A DNA stretch of 64,000 nt from Chitinophagales bacterium (GCA_023957235.1 JAMLHI010000001.1:558001-622000), one strand, 5' to 3'; positions 1 through 11,681 are shown, counted from the first letter of the stretch. Numbers and translations are program-made. Notes: generated by a model from the sequence alone, not told the origin.

Positions 1-1
1 T

Positions 2-157
2 GAATTTAGATTTATTTTTGCAGTAACTTATCTTGGAAATTCATTGCCAGATAGTGAGATAACAACTAGTAGTGTAAAAAAACTTTTTCAGCTTTGGGTG
101 AAGAAATATGAAAAAAATTCGACAAGTTCTCATCTTCCCTCTGATACTATTGATTAA
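2..157 (+). CDS. rnpA: Ribonuclease P protein component, C-terminal end (partial, 5' cut by window)
   Basis: An open frame runs from the left edge to a TAA at 155-157 and encodes about 51 residues. The piece [12 protein letters not shown] followed by SVKKLFQLW resembles the C-terminus of Bacteroidota RnpA, which typically reads 'YTGKELP..EI...I.KLL.K'. RnpA is the protein subunit that helps the RNase P RNA bind pre-tRNA 5' leaders. Its place immediately upstream of yidD agrees with the conserved rnpA-yidD gene order. The frame overlaps the yidD start by 50 bases. Only the tail is visible and no RNR motif is present in the window, so the call rests on weak similarity plus context. Confidence 0.6.
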   Translation, partial: EFRFIFAVTYLGNSLPDSEITTSSVKKLFQLWVKKYEKNSTSSHLPSDTID

Positions 158-341
158 ATTCTATCAATGGGTGATATCTCCAATGTTGGGACCTAATAAA
201 TGCAGATATCAGCCGACATGTTCTCATTATGCATTGGAAGCACTAAAAAAACATGGTTTGTTTAAAGGAGGCTTTTTGGCAATAAAAAGAATTTTATCTT
301 GTCATCCTTGGGGCGGTCATGGTTATGACCCTGTACCGTAG
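108..341 (+). CDS. yidD: Membrane protein insertion efficiency factor YidD
   Basis: This 77-residue protein has the full YidD pattern: an N-terminal hydrophobic amphipathic stretch, the segment [21 protein letters not shown], cut here as FYQWVISP and CRYQPTCS, then [11 protein letters not shown] and the C-terminal [13 protein letters not shown]. It matches the usual family length of 70-85 residues. YidD is a small inner-membrane-associated protein that assists insertion of membrane proteins with YidC. The ATG at 108 lies inside the preceding rnpA-like frame, so the two are probably translationally coupled. The family assignment is very secure. Confidence 0.95.
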   Translation: MKKIRQVLIFPLILLIKFYQWVISPMLGPNKCRYQPTCSHYALEALKKHGLFKGGFLAIKRILSCHPWGGHGYDPVP

Positions 342-355
342 CACACTACAATATA

Positions 356-1294
356 TCACTCCACAAACTCATACCATATCTTCAACCCAGCAATTTCCAA
401 GGTCCTAGTTTCCACATCGTGCTTGTATGGAAAGTCTTCTGTCAACGTTCTTTCGTATTCTTCCTCTCCGACTTCATTGACTTTGTATATTCGGGTAGTT
501 CTTTTAGATAAAATATGCGAACTTTTTTCTTCCAATATATAGTACTGTGGGAGACCGAAAGATACGAGCCAATTACCTTCGCCGTAGTAACTATGATTTT
601 TGCCTTCAAAATAAATCGTATTGATATCCATATTAGTTACCCCATATTTATTTATGTGAAGTAGTTCTTCGTTAACCAAGCGCTTCAACTGGGTAGGAAT
701 ATCTTTAGCCTCAACGTATTCGAAAGCAAATCCAAATGCGACATCAATAGGATTCACCCAGCTTTTTATATATATAGACTCGGATGCTTTCGGTAAATTA
801 TAAGAATTATAGGAAGTTATACGCGATTTAAGTGGTTGGTATTGGGCCACCTTGCTTAACATACTGTCATTTATATTTACAGATTGGAGTTTGCCCTCAT
901 TTATATTGAAATTAACAATTCCCTCAACCGAAGGAATATTGTTAACTGGGAACTTAGTCCATACTGTCACGTAATCCATTCTATCATTTAAATATCTTAT
1001 ATTAGATTTTTGCCAACCGTCAAGTGCTTTGGTTTCAAAGATTATTTCACCATCACCAAAAACTATTTCTATTTTTTCTAAGTCATTTTTATCTGTAACA
1101 ATATATTTTAGTTTGCCTAACTCATCATAATGGTAGATTGTTTCTCTATTTTCTTTGTAGTCCACCTTTAAAATCCTGATATCTCTATCGTCTCCATTTA
1201 TGATATCTTCTTTTTCTACTGTGTCTTTCTTGCATGCCCCCATCATTAGCAGCATGAGAGCGAAGAATATGTATTGTATTTTAATTTTTTTCAT
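356..1294 (-). CDS. Putative lipoprotein, DUF4595/YD-like
   Basis: An upstream ATG at 1333 is possible, but the start at 1294 puts a clean lipoprotein signal at the N-terminus: MKKIKIQYIFF, a hydrophobic core, then LMMGAC-KK, with Cys as the lipidation residue. The mature protein is about 290 residues, rich in beta-prone segments. An early stretch, YHYDELGKLKYIV, recalls the YD-type repeats of Bacteroidota DUF4595 lipoproteins. A cell-envelope location is likely from the signal; the function is unknown. It is convergent with yidD and separated from it by only 14 bases. It lies just downstream of a T9SS-secreted protein on the same strand, so the two may be co-transcribed. Confidence 0.6.
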   Translation of the reverse strand: MKKIKIQYIFFALMLLMMGACKKDTVEKEDIINGDDRDIRILKVDYKENRETIYHYDELGKLKYIVTDKNDLEKIEIVFGDGEIIFETKALDGWQKSNIRYLNDRMDYVTVWTKFPVNNIPSVEGIVNFNINEGKLQSVNINDSMLSKVAQYQPLKSRITSYNSYNLPKASESIYIKSWVNPIDVAFGFAFEYVEAKDIPTQLKRLVNEELLHINKYGVTNMDINTIYFEGKNHSYYGEGNWLVSFGLPQYYILEEKSSHILSKRTTRIYKVNEVGEEEYERTLTEDFPYKHDVETRTLEIAGLKIWYEFVE

Positions 1295-1348
1295 GATTTG
1301 TAATTTTAAGGATTGACTTCTAATGTAGTTCATAATGGTATTTATAAA

Positions 1349-3217
1349 TCATCTCTGGATAATAAATCTTTTTGTATATGCATGCGAGCCTTCCTGATAT
1401 ATCGCCACATATATCCCATTAGGAAGCTGACTCACATCGATCTTTTTTTGTTGACCGTCTATTCTTAAGGTCTGATATGCTTTGCCGTCAGCGCCTGTTA
1501 TTATTAAGTGACCAGAAAAGTGTTCTTTAGACTGGATGGTGAATGTGGAGGAGGTTGGATTAGGATAAATCGTCCAATGCAATTGCTCTTCAGAAAGTTG
1601 ATTTATTACTTGGGTGACTTTCCCGCCGTCCCAGCTCCAAATGATAAAATTATCGCCCTCTTTGTCTGTGGCACCAAACAATACTTCATTTTCCACATTG
1701 ATGATAGATAATATTCCCCAGGCACCCTCTGTCAATGGGTTATATCTTTCAAAATCAATATTTCTGTAACTTTCACTTACCAAAAAATCAAGATGAGTTG
1801 TGTAACCACCCAAGTCTTCATTGGGCCTTTCATGGTGTCTGAAAACAGTGAGCTTCTCTCCAACGTTCCAACATCTGTATTCGCTATAACTCCACTGACT
1901 TTCATTGGGGTCAATCGGATAATTTGCTAAATATTGCTTCACCTGATTGCCTTCTATACCTACTACATTCAGATAATGGGAAATATCACTACTTGAGTCA
2001 GAATTTTGAACTATTACGATATAGGGCAATACATCTTGATGCTCAAATCTTACTGGGGAAATAGATCCAAACATAGGTATTGCACTTCTAAAGGGCATAT
2101 TATAGACTATGCCGGAAATATTATTATTTACAAAATTTATTTTGCCCAAAGATTCAAAATCTTTCCCTTTTACTTCATAAATCTCTGATTGTGCGGTGGT
2201 ATCCATATCTCCCAACCAAAGCAGCCTGTCATCTAACTCAAATAGTTTTGAATTAGTCAAAATTCCATGGTATCCCTCTTTTTGGGTAAACTTTTTTATG
2301 AGAGTAGTTCCGTTTTTAGTACCATCTGTTTTCCATATTCGAGTATTTCCCTCTGCATTCAAACCGTAGGTTATAACATAAAAAGTAAGGCTTTTGACAT
2401 CATTATATACAATATATATATCGTCACCGTATGCGAAATATTGAGTCGGTACGGATACACATCCTTCTTTCACGCCATCAATATCTCTTGTGTCTTCAAT
2501 AATTGTGTCTGTTTTATAATCCGAGGTATTAAAAACATATAGCTTGTCTTGTGCAGACAAATAGATTTTATCTTTGTGATAAAAAGGTCTTTTTGTTTCA
2601 TAATTAATAAATGAATCCCATCCAAAATCCTGTACTGACCACACTTCATTCCAAGTTGAATCATCAAATGCCAATAAGCTTAATGCTTTGCCACAACCTT
2701 CTGTTTCTATTAGAAAGTTTTTCCCGGCAGATTGTATAAAACCCACAGCACCCAGACAGTCTTCGTGTAAAAGTCTGGCATTTTGCTGACCTGTTTCGAG
2801 ATGAGTGCCTAACAAAAAAGTGGTGTGATTGCCATTACTATCATTGCTATATCCGCTTACAATGGTATAAATCCAGTTTCCCTCTTTTAAGAAGTATTTA
2901 AGACCATGCAGTGAGTTATTTGTATGATACTCGTACACCTCAATATTGTATTGTCCTGTTTCGTTAGTATAGGTAGTGTTTCTTGCCTCTTTGGTTTTTA
3001 GATTATATACCCAGTCTGCCTTATAACCATATCCGTCTTTTACATATATCACTACCATTCCCAGATAATCATCATCTATTTTTTCAAAATAGTCAATATA
3101 AGCCTTGTCAGTATAGCCCAGTTCCTCAGGGGTAATCTTAGGTTGCAAATCATCTGCCTTTAGAAGATTTACCAATCCTGCATAAATAATCAATAAGAGT
3201 GAACAAAATAATTTCAT
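1349..3217 (-). CDS. T9SS-secreted protein with ELWxxDGT-like motif and type A sorting domain
   Basis: This 622-residue protein begins with a Sec signal peptide (MKLFCSLLLIIYAGLVNLL) and ends with a Por/T9SS type A sorting domain of about 75 residues. That domain opens with IYPNPTSSTF, continues through a LIITGADGK segment and LPNGIYVA, and closes with a basic KRFIIQR tail. The body is beta-rich. One segment, RIWKTDGTKNGTTLIK, fits the ELWxxDGT motif of large Bacteroidota surface proteins, which suggests a propeller-like body. It is predicted to be exported and surface-anchored or released by T9SS. I see no catalytic motif. No clear terminator separates it from the lipoprotein gene downstream. 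Confidence 0.7.
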   Translation of the reverse strand: MKLFCSLLLIIYAGLVNLLKADDLQPKITPEELGYTDKAYIDYFEKIDDDYLGMVVIYVKDGYGYKADWVYNLKTKEARNTTYTNETGQYNIEVYEYHTNNSLHGLKYFLKEGNWIYTIVSGYSNDSNGNHTTFLLGTHLETGQQNARLLHEDCLGAVGFIQSAGKNFLIETEGCGKALSLLAFDDSTWNEVWSVQDFGWDSFINYETKRPFYHKDKIYLSAQDKLYVFNTSDYKTDTIIEDTRDIDGVKEGCVSVPTQYFAYGDDIYIVYNDVKSLTFYVITYGLNAEGNTRIWKTDGTKNGTTLIKKFTQKEGYHGILTNSKLFELDDRLLWLGDMDTTAQSEIYEVKGKDFESLGKINFVNNNISGIVYNMPFRSAIPMFGSISPVRFEHQDVLPYIVIVQNSDSSSDISHYLNVVGIEGNQVKQYLANYPIDPNESQWSYSEYRCWNVGEKLTVFRHHERPNEDLGGYTTHLDFLVSESYRNIDFERYNPLTEGAWGILSIINVENEVLFGATDKEGDNFIIWSWDGGKVTQVINQLSEEQLHWTIYPNPTSSTFTIQSKEHFSGHLIITGADGKAYQTLRIDGQQKKIDVSQLPNGIYVAIYQEGSHAYTKRFIIQR

Positions 3218-3336
3218 ACAGCTATAATTTCAATACAATATAAGTAATTTTTTATTAAAAACTTATTTAAATTTATTTTAATTTGATTTCAAGTTTTTGT
3301 ATTTATTGCATTGATTGAAGATAGAAAGGGAATTAA

Positions 3337-5400
<2,064 letters not shown>

Positions 5401-5543
5401 TTTTGAATCTTTATAATTAAACTTTTATAAAATAGAGGTAAACTTATTTTGAAATATAGAAAGTGATTAGTATAGATTCATTTTAATTGTGCACCTTTGC
5501 AGATTCGCTTTTAGTATAAAAATATTTACAGGAGAACAGTGAG

Positions 5544-7070
5544 ATGATGATTTTTGAGCGCCCTCAAACCGCGAGGAAACTATATCCTTATCAGGAAGTT
5601 TATATTGAAAAGATTTTCCAACACTTGACAAATAATCCAGTGAAAGAAAATCTCTTGTTTCAATTACCAACCGGTGGAGGTAAAACTGTGATTTTTGCAG
5701 AAATTGCTAGAAGATTTATCAATCAAAGTGGAGGGAAAGTTCTGATTCTGACTCATAGAATAGAATTGTTAAAGCAGACGGCAAGTGCTTTGGAAGAAGC
5801 TAATGCCCCATCTAAATTAATCATTAGCGAAGTAGGAGAATTAGATGATCAAGAAAATTATATGTGTTTTTTGGCAATGGTTGAAACACTTAATAATCGA
5901 CTAAAATCTGATGAATGTTATCTAAAAGATATTGAGCTAGTGATTGTTGACGAAGCACATTACAATTCATTTCGAAAAATATTTCACTACTTTAAAGACA
6001 CTACGATTTTGGGGGTGACAGCAACTCCACTCAGTTCCAATCAACAATTGCCTCTCAAAGACAATTATTCTAAGTTAATTATTGGTGACAGTATAAAGGA
6101 ATTGATAGAAAAGGGTTTTTTAAGCTCTTCAACTACATTTACTTATGATGTTCATTTAGGGGGATTAAAAATTGGAATGGATGGAGATTATACTGTAAGC
6201 TCTTTAGACAGAATCTATAGTGGTTATGAAATGCAAGAAAGGCTTATAGCGACATATAGAGAAAAAGCAATGGGTTCTAAAACGCTCATTTTTAATAGTA
6301 GTATAGCTATGTCCAAGCAGGTAGAACGTCTTTTTAGCGATGCAGGATTTGAGATTCGACATTTGGATAGCACAAATAACAAACAAGAAAGAAAGGAAAC
6401 CCTTGAATGGTTCAGAGATACTCCTGATGCTATTATTACCTCTGTCGGTATTTTGACTACTGGATTTGATGAACCTACTGTTGAAACGATTATACTCAAT
6501 CGAGCTACCCGTTCTTTGACGCTATATCACCAAATGGTGGGAAGAGGGAGTCGAAAAATTGGCAATAAAGATCAGTTTATGATTATTGATCTTGGAAATA
6601 ATGCACGCAGATTAGGACTTTGGCAGGATTATATTGACTGGCAGGATGTTTTTGTCAATCCAGAAAGATTTTTAGAGCATTTGGTTGAAAGAGAAGAAAA
6701 ACTAGATAAGGGATTAATGTACATTCTACCTGAAGAGGTCAAAAGTAGTTTTCCAAAAACTGATTCTTTTGATTTTGATATGGAAGAAGAGTATTATACG
6801 CTGCTTTCAAAAGGGCAGAAGACAATTGAAGCCATTAATTTATCTGTAGATGACCATTTTAATAGGATTTTAGAAAATGCTGAAGATTTATTTCATGGAT
6901 TGGACTTATTAAAAGTTTTGCAAGATGAAATCAAATATCGTTTGAGTGTTTATACAAATTGTACTGCAAAAAGCACAAAAAATTACTTCAATTGGTTATT
7001 GGAAAATTATAATGAAGAAATCAAGAGAAGATTGAGAACTTCATTGCCTATTAATTTTGATGAAGATTAA
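5544..7070 (+). CDS. RadD-like superfamily 2 DEAH helicase
   Basis: This 508-residue protein is an SF2 helicase. Motif I is PTGGGKT at residues 42-48, motif II is DEAH at 136-139, motif III is VTATP, and motif VI is QMVGRGSR. A Q-motif-like LYPYQEVYIEKI precedes motif I. This order, with an N-terminal YQ motif and a roughly 150-residue C-terminal tail, resembles RadD/YejH, which acts with RecA and SSB in recombinational repair. No nuclease or methylase genes lie beside it, so a restriction system is not supported. A CACCTTTG sequence at 5492-5499, one base off the TAnnTTTG -7 consensus, could be its promoter. Start at ATG 5544; the next ATG (5547) is equally possible. Confidence 0.75.
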   Translation: MMIFERPQTARKLYPYQEVYIEKIFQHLTNNPVKENLLFQLPTGGGKTVIFAEIARRFINQSGGKVLILTHRIELLKQTASALEEANAPSKLIISEVGELDDQENYMCFLAMVETLNNRLKSDECYLKDIELVIVDEAHYNSFRKIFHYFKDTTILGVTATPLSSNQQLPLKDNYSKLIIGDSIKELIEKGFLSSSTTFTYDVHLGGLKIGMDGDYTVSSLDRIYSGYEMQERLIATYREKAMGSKTLIFNSSIAMSKQVERLFSDAGFEIRHLDSTNNKQERKETLEWFRDTPDAIITSVGILTTGFDEPTVETIILNRATRSLTLYHQMVGRGSRKIGNKDQFMIIDLGNNARRLGLWQDYIDWQDVFVNPERFLEHLVEREEKLDKGLMYILPEEVKSSFPKTDSFDFDMEEEYYTLLSKGQKTIEAINLSVDDHFNRILENAEDLFHGLDLLKVLQDEIKYRLSVYTNCTAKSTKNYFNWLLENYNEEIKRRLRTSLPINFDED

Positions 7071-7409
7071 TTTCTAACTCCATTGGATTAGAAAAACCCA
7101 AACCACCACCCATTAAATCTAAATCAGGAGAGCGTATTTTAAAAATCAGGCAAAATTAGGCTGGAACACTAAAAACCGTTAAAATTATACTATTTTAAAA
7201 ATATTTAGGACAGTATTGATTATCAATATATTTTCAATAAAAATTAAAAGGTGGACAAGTCAGGAGAATAGATATTATCTTGTTCTCTGATTGTTTTACA
7301 TACTTGGTGCAAATCTTACCCTACTGAATTTTCACAAAGCTATTTCTTGTAATAAAAAGAGGCAGCCTATATTTAGGCAGCCTCTAAAGCTTTATTTATA
7401 TTTCAATGT
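7071..7409. other. Intergenic region (339 bp) between convergent genes
   Basis: This stretch separates the convergent helicase and acyl-CoA ligase genes. I see no credible small ORF, tRNA or repeat in it. Its only clear element is the hairpin terminator at 7358-7385. Confidence 0.6.
7358..7385 (-). terminator. Rho-independent terminator downstream of the acyl-CoA ligase pair
   Basis: AGAGGC at 7358-7363 pairs with GCCTCT at 7380-7385. Inside that, GCCT pairs with AGGC across an A-A mismatch, closing a six-base ATATTT loop. Read on the minus strand, the stem is followed by TTTTTATT, 25 bases after the stop of the ligase gene. Confidence 0.85.
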
Positions 7410-9170
7410 CTATTCACCATAAATTTCTCCAATCTCACGAGCATATTTTTCAGTGATGACTTTACGTTTGATTTTCATGGTTGGTGTCAACTCTTTAGTA
7501 TCCACCGTCCATTCATTAGCAAGTAATTTGAATTTTTTGATTTGTTCTATATGGTTGAAATTTGGATTGATTTCTTTTACGATATCTTCATATAATTTTA
7601 CTACTTGATCGTTTTTAATGAGTTCTTCATTGTTTTTAAAAGATAATCCTTTCTCTCTTGCCCAATCGTGTAATGCTTGATATGCAGGAATAATTAAAGC
7701 AGAAACAAATTTTTTGCCCTCACCAACAACCATGATTTGTTCGATAAAGAATGATTCTCTAAATAAACTTTCTATAGGTGCAGGAGCAACATATTTACCA
7801 CCAGATGTTTTGAGTAATTCTTTTTTACGGTCAGTAATTTTTAAGAATTTATTTCCATTGGCTCCAGTAAGGAAGGTGCCAACATCACCTGTATGAAACC
7901 AATCTCCACTCATGACCTCTGCTGTTTTGTCAGGAGCTTTGAAATATCCCATCATGATATTAGGACCTTTTGCCAATATCTCTCCATCTTCAGCAATTTT
8001 CACTTCTACTTTTTCTATTGGCATCCCAACAGTACCTAGCATTGAACCTCCTTCAGTAAATCTATTGAATGTAATTACAGGAGAGGTTTCTGTTAAACCA
8101 TAACCTTCTCTGATTGGAACACCTGCTGCTGAGAAAACACGAGCAATTTTTAAAGGACATGCTGCTGAACCAGTAACGATTCCTACTACTCTGCCTCCCA
8201 ATGCCTCACGCCATTTGCTGAAAATCAATTTATCAGCAATCTTCATTTGAAGACCAGGCTTTTGGTCATATTGATAATCATCAGTAAGAGAAAGTGCCCA
8301 GAAGAATAATTTCTTTTTTAATCCTTTTAATTCTAAGCCCTTATTGACAATTTTTTCATATACTTTTTCTAGTAATCTCGGTACAGTTGTAAAGAAATGT
8401 GGACGAACAGTCTGAAGCTTTTCTGCCAATGTATCTACATCGGAATAATATACATTCACTCCATTATAGAAGTATGTATAGATGACCATTCGTTCAAAAA
8501 TATGACATAAAGGCAAAAAGCTTAAAGAGACTTGTCCTGACTCAATAGGTAACTCTTTAGATACTGCAAGCAAGTTGGAGATGATATTTTCATGAGATAA
8601 CATTACTCCTTTTGGAAGACCTGTCGTTCCTGAGGTATATATGATAGTTGCCAAATCTTTAGACTGGATTTTCTCAGATCTTTCTTTGATTAAATTGAGG
8701 TCTCCATTTTCACCCAATTGAATCACTTCTGTCCAGTTATTAGCAGAAGCTACTTCTTCCCAAGTATAAACATTACTCAGTGTAGGAACTCTGTCTTTGG
8801 CTGCCATTACTTTTCTGAAAAGTCCTTCGTCAGATACGATACATATTTTAGCTTCAGCATGATTTAAAATATACTCATATTCGCTTGGGCTGATAGTCGG
8901 ATATAAAGGAACATTGATAGCCCCTATTTGGCTAATAGCAAAATCGCAAATATTCCATTCTGGTCTGTTGGCAGTAGTAACTAAGGCTACTTTATCTCCA
9001 GGCTGAATTCCTAAAGAGATAAGTCCAAGGCTCAATTTATTGGACAAATCAATTACTTCTGCGGTGCTGTACTTTACCCATTGACCATTTTTAATTCCGG
9101 CAAGACTCACCTCTTGAGGCTTATTTTGTGCCTGATATTGGATAACGTCAAATAATCTTGAAACATTCAT
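7410..9170 (-). CDS. Long-chain fatty acid--CoA ligase (AMP-binding), second of a tandem pair
   Basis: This 586-residue ANL-family enzyme carries the AMP-binding signature YTSGTTGLPKGVMLSHENI at about residues 189-207. It also has the GYGLTETSP motif, the hinge segment TGDVG...ITDRKKELLKTSGG, and the C-terminal catalytic lysine region PTMKIKRKVI. It should activate fatty acids with ATP to acyl-AMP and then acyl-CoA, at the inner face of the membrane. The domain set and length match long-chain ligases of the FadD15/FAA type. It follows its paralogue after 5 bases, so the two form an operon closed by the terminator at 7358-7385. Chain-length preference cannot be read from the sequence. Confidence 0.9.
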   Translation of the reverse strand: MNVSRLFDVIQYQAQNKPQEVSLAGIKNGQWVKYSTAEVIDLSNKLSLGLISLGIQPGDKVALVTTANRPEWNICDFAISQIGAINVPLYPTISPSEYEYILNHAEAKICIVSDEGLFRKVMAAKDRVPTLSNVYTWEEVASANNWTEVIQLGENGDLNLIKERSEKIQSKDLATIIYTSGTTGLPKGVMLSHENIISNLLAVSKELPIESGQVSLSFLPLCHIFERMVIYTYFYNGVNVYYSDVDTLAEKLQTVRPHFFTTVPRLLEKVYEKIVNKGLELKGLKKKLFFWALSLTDDYQYDQKPGLQMKIADKLIFSKWREALGGRVVGIVTGSAACPLKIARVFSAAGVPIREGYGLTETSPVITFNRFTEGGSMLGTVGMPIEKVEVKIAEDGEILAKGPNIMMGYFKAPDKTAEVMSGDWFHTGDVGTFLTGANGNKFLKITDRKKELLKTSGGKYVAPAPIESLFRESFFIEQIMVVGEGKKFVSALIIPAYQALHDWAREKGLSFKNNEELIKNDQVVKLYEDIVKEINPNFNHIEQIKKFKLLANEWTVDTKELTPTMKIKRKVITEKYAREIGEIYGE

Positions 9171-9175
9171 GTGTG

Positions 9176-10972
9176 TTAAATATTTTCTTTGGTTTTATAA
9201 AACTCGTTGATGATTGAATGATATTTATTATTGATAACCTTTCTTTTGATTTTCATTGTTGCAGTTAATTCTCCTCCTTCAATGGTCCATTCATTTTCTA
9301 GCAAAGCTATTCTTTTTATTTGTTCTACTTTAGATAAATGTATATTTATCTCTTGCACAATATTAAAAAAATAATTATTAACTTCCTTAGATTCTATCAT
9401 TTCCTTTTTAGTTTGTAGCAGTAGATGGTTTTCTTCGCACCATTTTTCTAATAAATCGAAATTAGGTACAATTAAAGCAGAAACAAATTTTTCTCCATCT
9501 CCTACTAAAACTACTTGTTCAATATAGGAAGATTCTTTCAATTTATTCTCTATTACTGCTGGCGCAACGTATTTTCCTCCAGAAGTTTTAAAAAGTTCCT
9601 TTTTTCTATCTGTAATAACAAGGTATTTTTCATCGGTAAAATGTCCTATATCTCCAGTTTTTAACCATCCATCTTCAGTAAATGAGGCTCGGGTATTTTC
9701 CTCATCTTTATAGTATCCTTGCATGACATTGGGAGCTTTCACTAATATCTCTCCATCATCAGCTATTTGAATTTGCACAGAAGGCAATACAATTCCTACT
9801 GAACCTGGTCTCACACCATATTGATGAAGAGGATTGACAGTCAGTACGGGCGATGTTTCTGTCAGCCCATAACCTTCTATTAGAGGAATTTGTGCATTGT
9901 TGAAGATTTGAGCCAAACGAGGCTGAAGAGGAGCAGAGCCACAGATGATCGCTTTGATTTGCCCTCCTAAAGCCGCTCTCCATTTTTGAAAGACCAACTT
10001 GTCTGCAATTTTCAATTTAATTCTATCCCAAATTCCAGCACTGCCATCTGTTGGAAAATGTTCAGCTAAGGACAATGCCCAGATAAATATTTTCTTTTTG
10101 AATGGTGTCAACGTTCTAGCTTTTCTCAATATTCCTTCATAAATTTTTTCGATTAAGCGAGGAACAGTTGCAAAATATTGTACACGTACATCCAATAAAT
10201 TCTGTGCTATGGTTTCTAGCCCATCAGCAAAATAGATAGAAGTACAGCTATACATATAGGTGTAATTTAATATACGCTCAAATACATGGCAAAGAGGAAG
10301 AAAGCTGAGTGCTTTTTCTTCTTGATGAATTTGTACTACTTTGGAACAATCCAAAACATTACTCATAATATTATAATGGCTGAGCATGACTCCTTTGGGT
10401 AGCCCTGTAGTCCCTGATGTGTAAATAATAGTGGCAATATCTGTCTCCTTAATGGTAGATTTAATATTTTTTACCTGTTCCAAATCTCCATCTTTCAGTA
10501 ATTCTTGCCAATGAGCCATCCCTTCTACTTTGTCAAAGGTATATACTCCTTTTATCTGTGGAAGATGGGCTAGTACTGAATGGAGCTTTCTTGCCAATAA
10601 TCTGTCTGAAATAAATAAATACTGAATTTCAGCATGCTGGAAAATATACTCATATTCACTTGAACTGATAGTCGGATATATCGGCACATTGATTAATCCA
10701 ATTTGAAGGGAAGCAATATCTGTAATATGCCATTCAGGTCGGTTACTTGTAGAAATAATCGCTATTTTATCTCCTTTTCTTAACCCTAATTCATGTAGCC
10801 CTAATGATAGTTGATTAGAAATATGAATAATGTTTTGTGTGCTATATTTTGTCCATGTTATTTTGTCTTCTCGTCTCGCAAAAGTATCATTTAGCGCATG
10901 AGTGCTCAATTGATGTTCGAGAATGTCAAAAACTCTAGAAGGGTACAAGTCTCTCAGTATTTTGGGATTCAA
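9176..10972 (-). CDS. Long-chain fatty acid--CoA ligase (AMP-binding), first of a tandem pair
   Basis: This 598-residue protein is a paralogue of the downstream ligase along its full length. It has the same YTSGTTGLPKGVMLSH signature, GYGLTETSP, TDRKKELFKTSGGKYVAP and a C-terminal TATMKIKRKVI. It starts at the ATG at 10972, and its stop lies 5 bases before the ATG of the second copy, which indicates one transcript and an old tandem duplication. The reaction is ATP-dependent formation of acyl-CoA from free fatty acids for beta-oxidation or lipid synthesis. The copies differ throughout, so they have probably diverged in substrate. No clear promoter is visible in the 75 bases upstream. Confidence 0.9.
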   Translation of the reverse strand: MNPKILRDLYPSRVFDILEHQLSTHALNDTFARREDKITWTKYSTQNIIHISNQLSLGLHELGLRKGDKIAIISTSNRPEWHITDIASLQIGLINVPIYPTISSSEYEYIFQHAEIQYLFISDRLLARKLHSVLAHLPQIKGVYTFDKVEGMAHWQELLKDGDLEQVKNIKSTIKETDIATIIYTSGTTGLPKGVMLSHYNIMSNVLDCSKVVQIHQEEKALSFLPLCHVFERILNYTYMYSCTSIYFADGLETIAQNLLDVRVQYFATVPRLIEKIYEGILRKARTLTPFKKKIFIWALSLAEHFPTDGSAGIWDRIKLKIADKLVFQKWRAALGGQIKAIICGSAPLQPRLAQIFNNAQIPLIEGYGLTETSPVLTVNPLHQYGVRPGSVGIVLPSVQIQIADDGEILVKAPNVMQGYYKDEENTRASFTEDGWLKTGDIGHFTDEKYLVITDRKKELFKTSGGKYVAPAVIENKLKESSYIEQVVLVGDGEKFVSALIVPNFDLLEKWCEENHLLLQTKKEMIESKEVNNYFFNIVQEINIHLSKVEQIKRIALLENEWTIEGGELTATMKIKRKVINNKYHSIINEFYKTKENI

Positions 10973-11048
10973 TATAATGAAAAGAATTGAGATTAAATGA
11001 AGTGGAATCGTTTTTGAATGGATTTATTTATTGAGGATATTAAAAAAA

Positions 11049-11633
11049 TTACAAATATTCTATCAGGCAATTATACTTTAGATTTTTAATAAGGATGAGT
11101 TGGTCATTCTCTGAAATAAATAATTTATTATCTATTTTAAGATTTCCAATAATTTCCCAGTCTTCAGTATTGCCCAAAATTGAAAATTTCTGGCCTTTAG
11201 GAAGCCATTTGCTCCATTCAAGAGGTGGGCTTATCCATTTCTGGTTAGCCGAAATACCGATTAGAAAATGTCTGAGTTCATTCGGAGTATTATAAAACCA
11301 TTTATATAAAGTTTCTAAATCCAACCCAATGATATAGTGATGTGAAGGTCGGGATTGAAGTTCATCTGAAAATAGCTTCTCTAAATGATTAGTCTCAATG
11401 AATTCAATAGGATATAGTGTCTTGTATATATTGAGTAATTCCTTCTGTGAAGATAAATAATATATCTTGTCAATTTTAATTTGTAGTGAAAGCAGAATTT
11501 CTGAAGAGGGTAAAATAGCATGAACGCTTGGACTCCATTCTAACAGTTGATGAATGGTATCATAATTGAAATGATTGCCCAATATCCATAATGATGGTTC
11601 TTGATTTTCTTTAACAAAATGATGTGATGACAT
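11049..11633 (-). CDS. Degenerate thiamine-diphosphokinase-like protein (catalytic motifs lost)
   Basis: The N-terminus, MSSHHFVKENQEPSLWI, followed by LLEWSPSV and IKID at matching spacing, resembles how Bacteroidota thiamine diphosphokinases begin, as I recall that family. The C-terminal GQKFSILGN...NLKID resembles the ThiN substrate-binding half. The motifs expected for catalysis are absent: the ANG turn reads LGN, the VLDGA strand reads AILPSS, the GDFDS magnesium/ATP motif reads YYLSSQ, and the ADHT segment is missing. At 194 residues it is slightly short of the usual 210-220. It lies 48 bases downstream of a phosphatase gene and is probably co-transcribed with it. It may be a pseudoenzyme, or a distinct family if my recollection of the N-terminus misleads. 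Confidence 0.5.
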   Translation of the reverse strand: MSSHHFVKENQEPSLWILGNHFNYDTIHQLLEWSPSVHAILPSSEILLSLQIKIDKIYYLSSQKELLNIYKTLYPIEFIETNHLEKLFSDELQSRPSHHYIIGLDLETLYKWFYNTPNELRHFLIGISANQKWISPPLEWSKWLPKGQKFSILGNTEDWEIIGNLKIDNKLFISENDQLILIKNLKYNCLIEYL

Positions 11634-11681
11634 GTGTAATTACAGAATAGTAAAAATGAAAAGCCAAAGGGATATGGATAT

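Noticed and set aside
5544..7070. RadD-like helicase as part of a defence system
   Set aside because: No nuclease, methylase, toxin or other defence-type neighbours are present; flanking genes are lipid metabolism.
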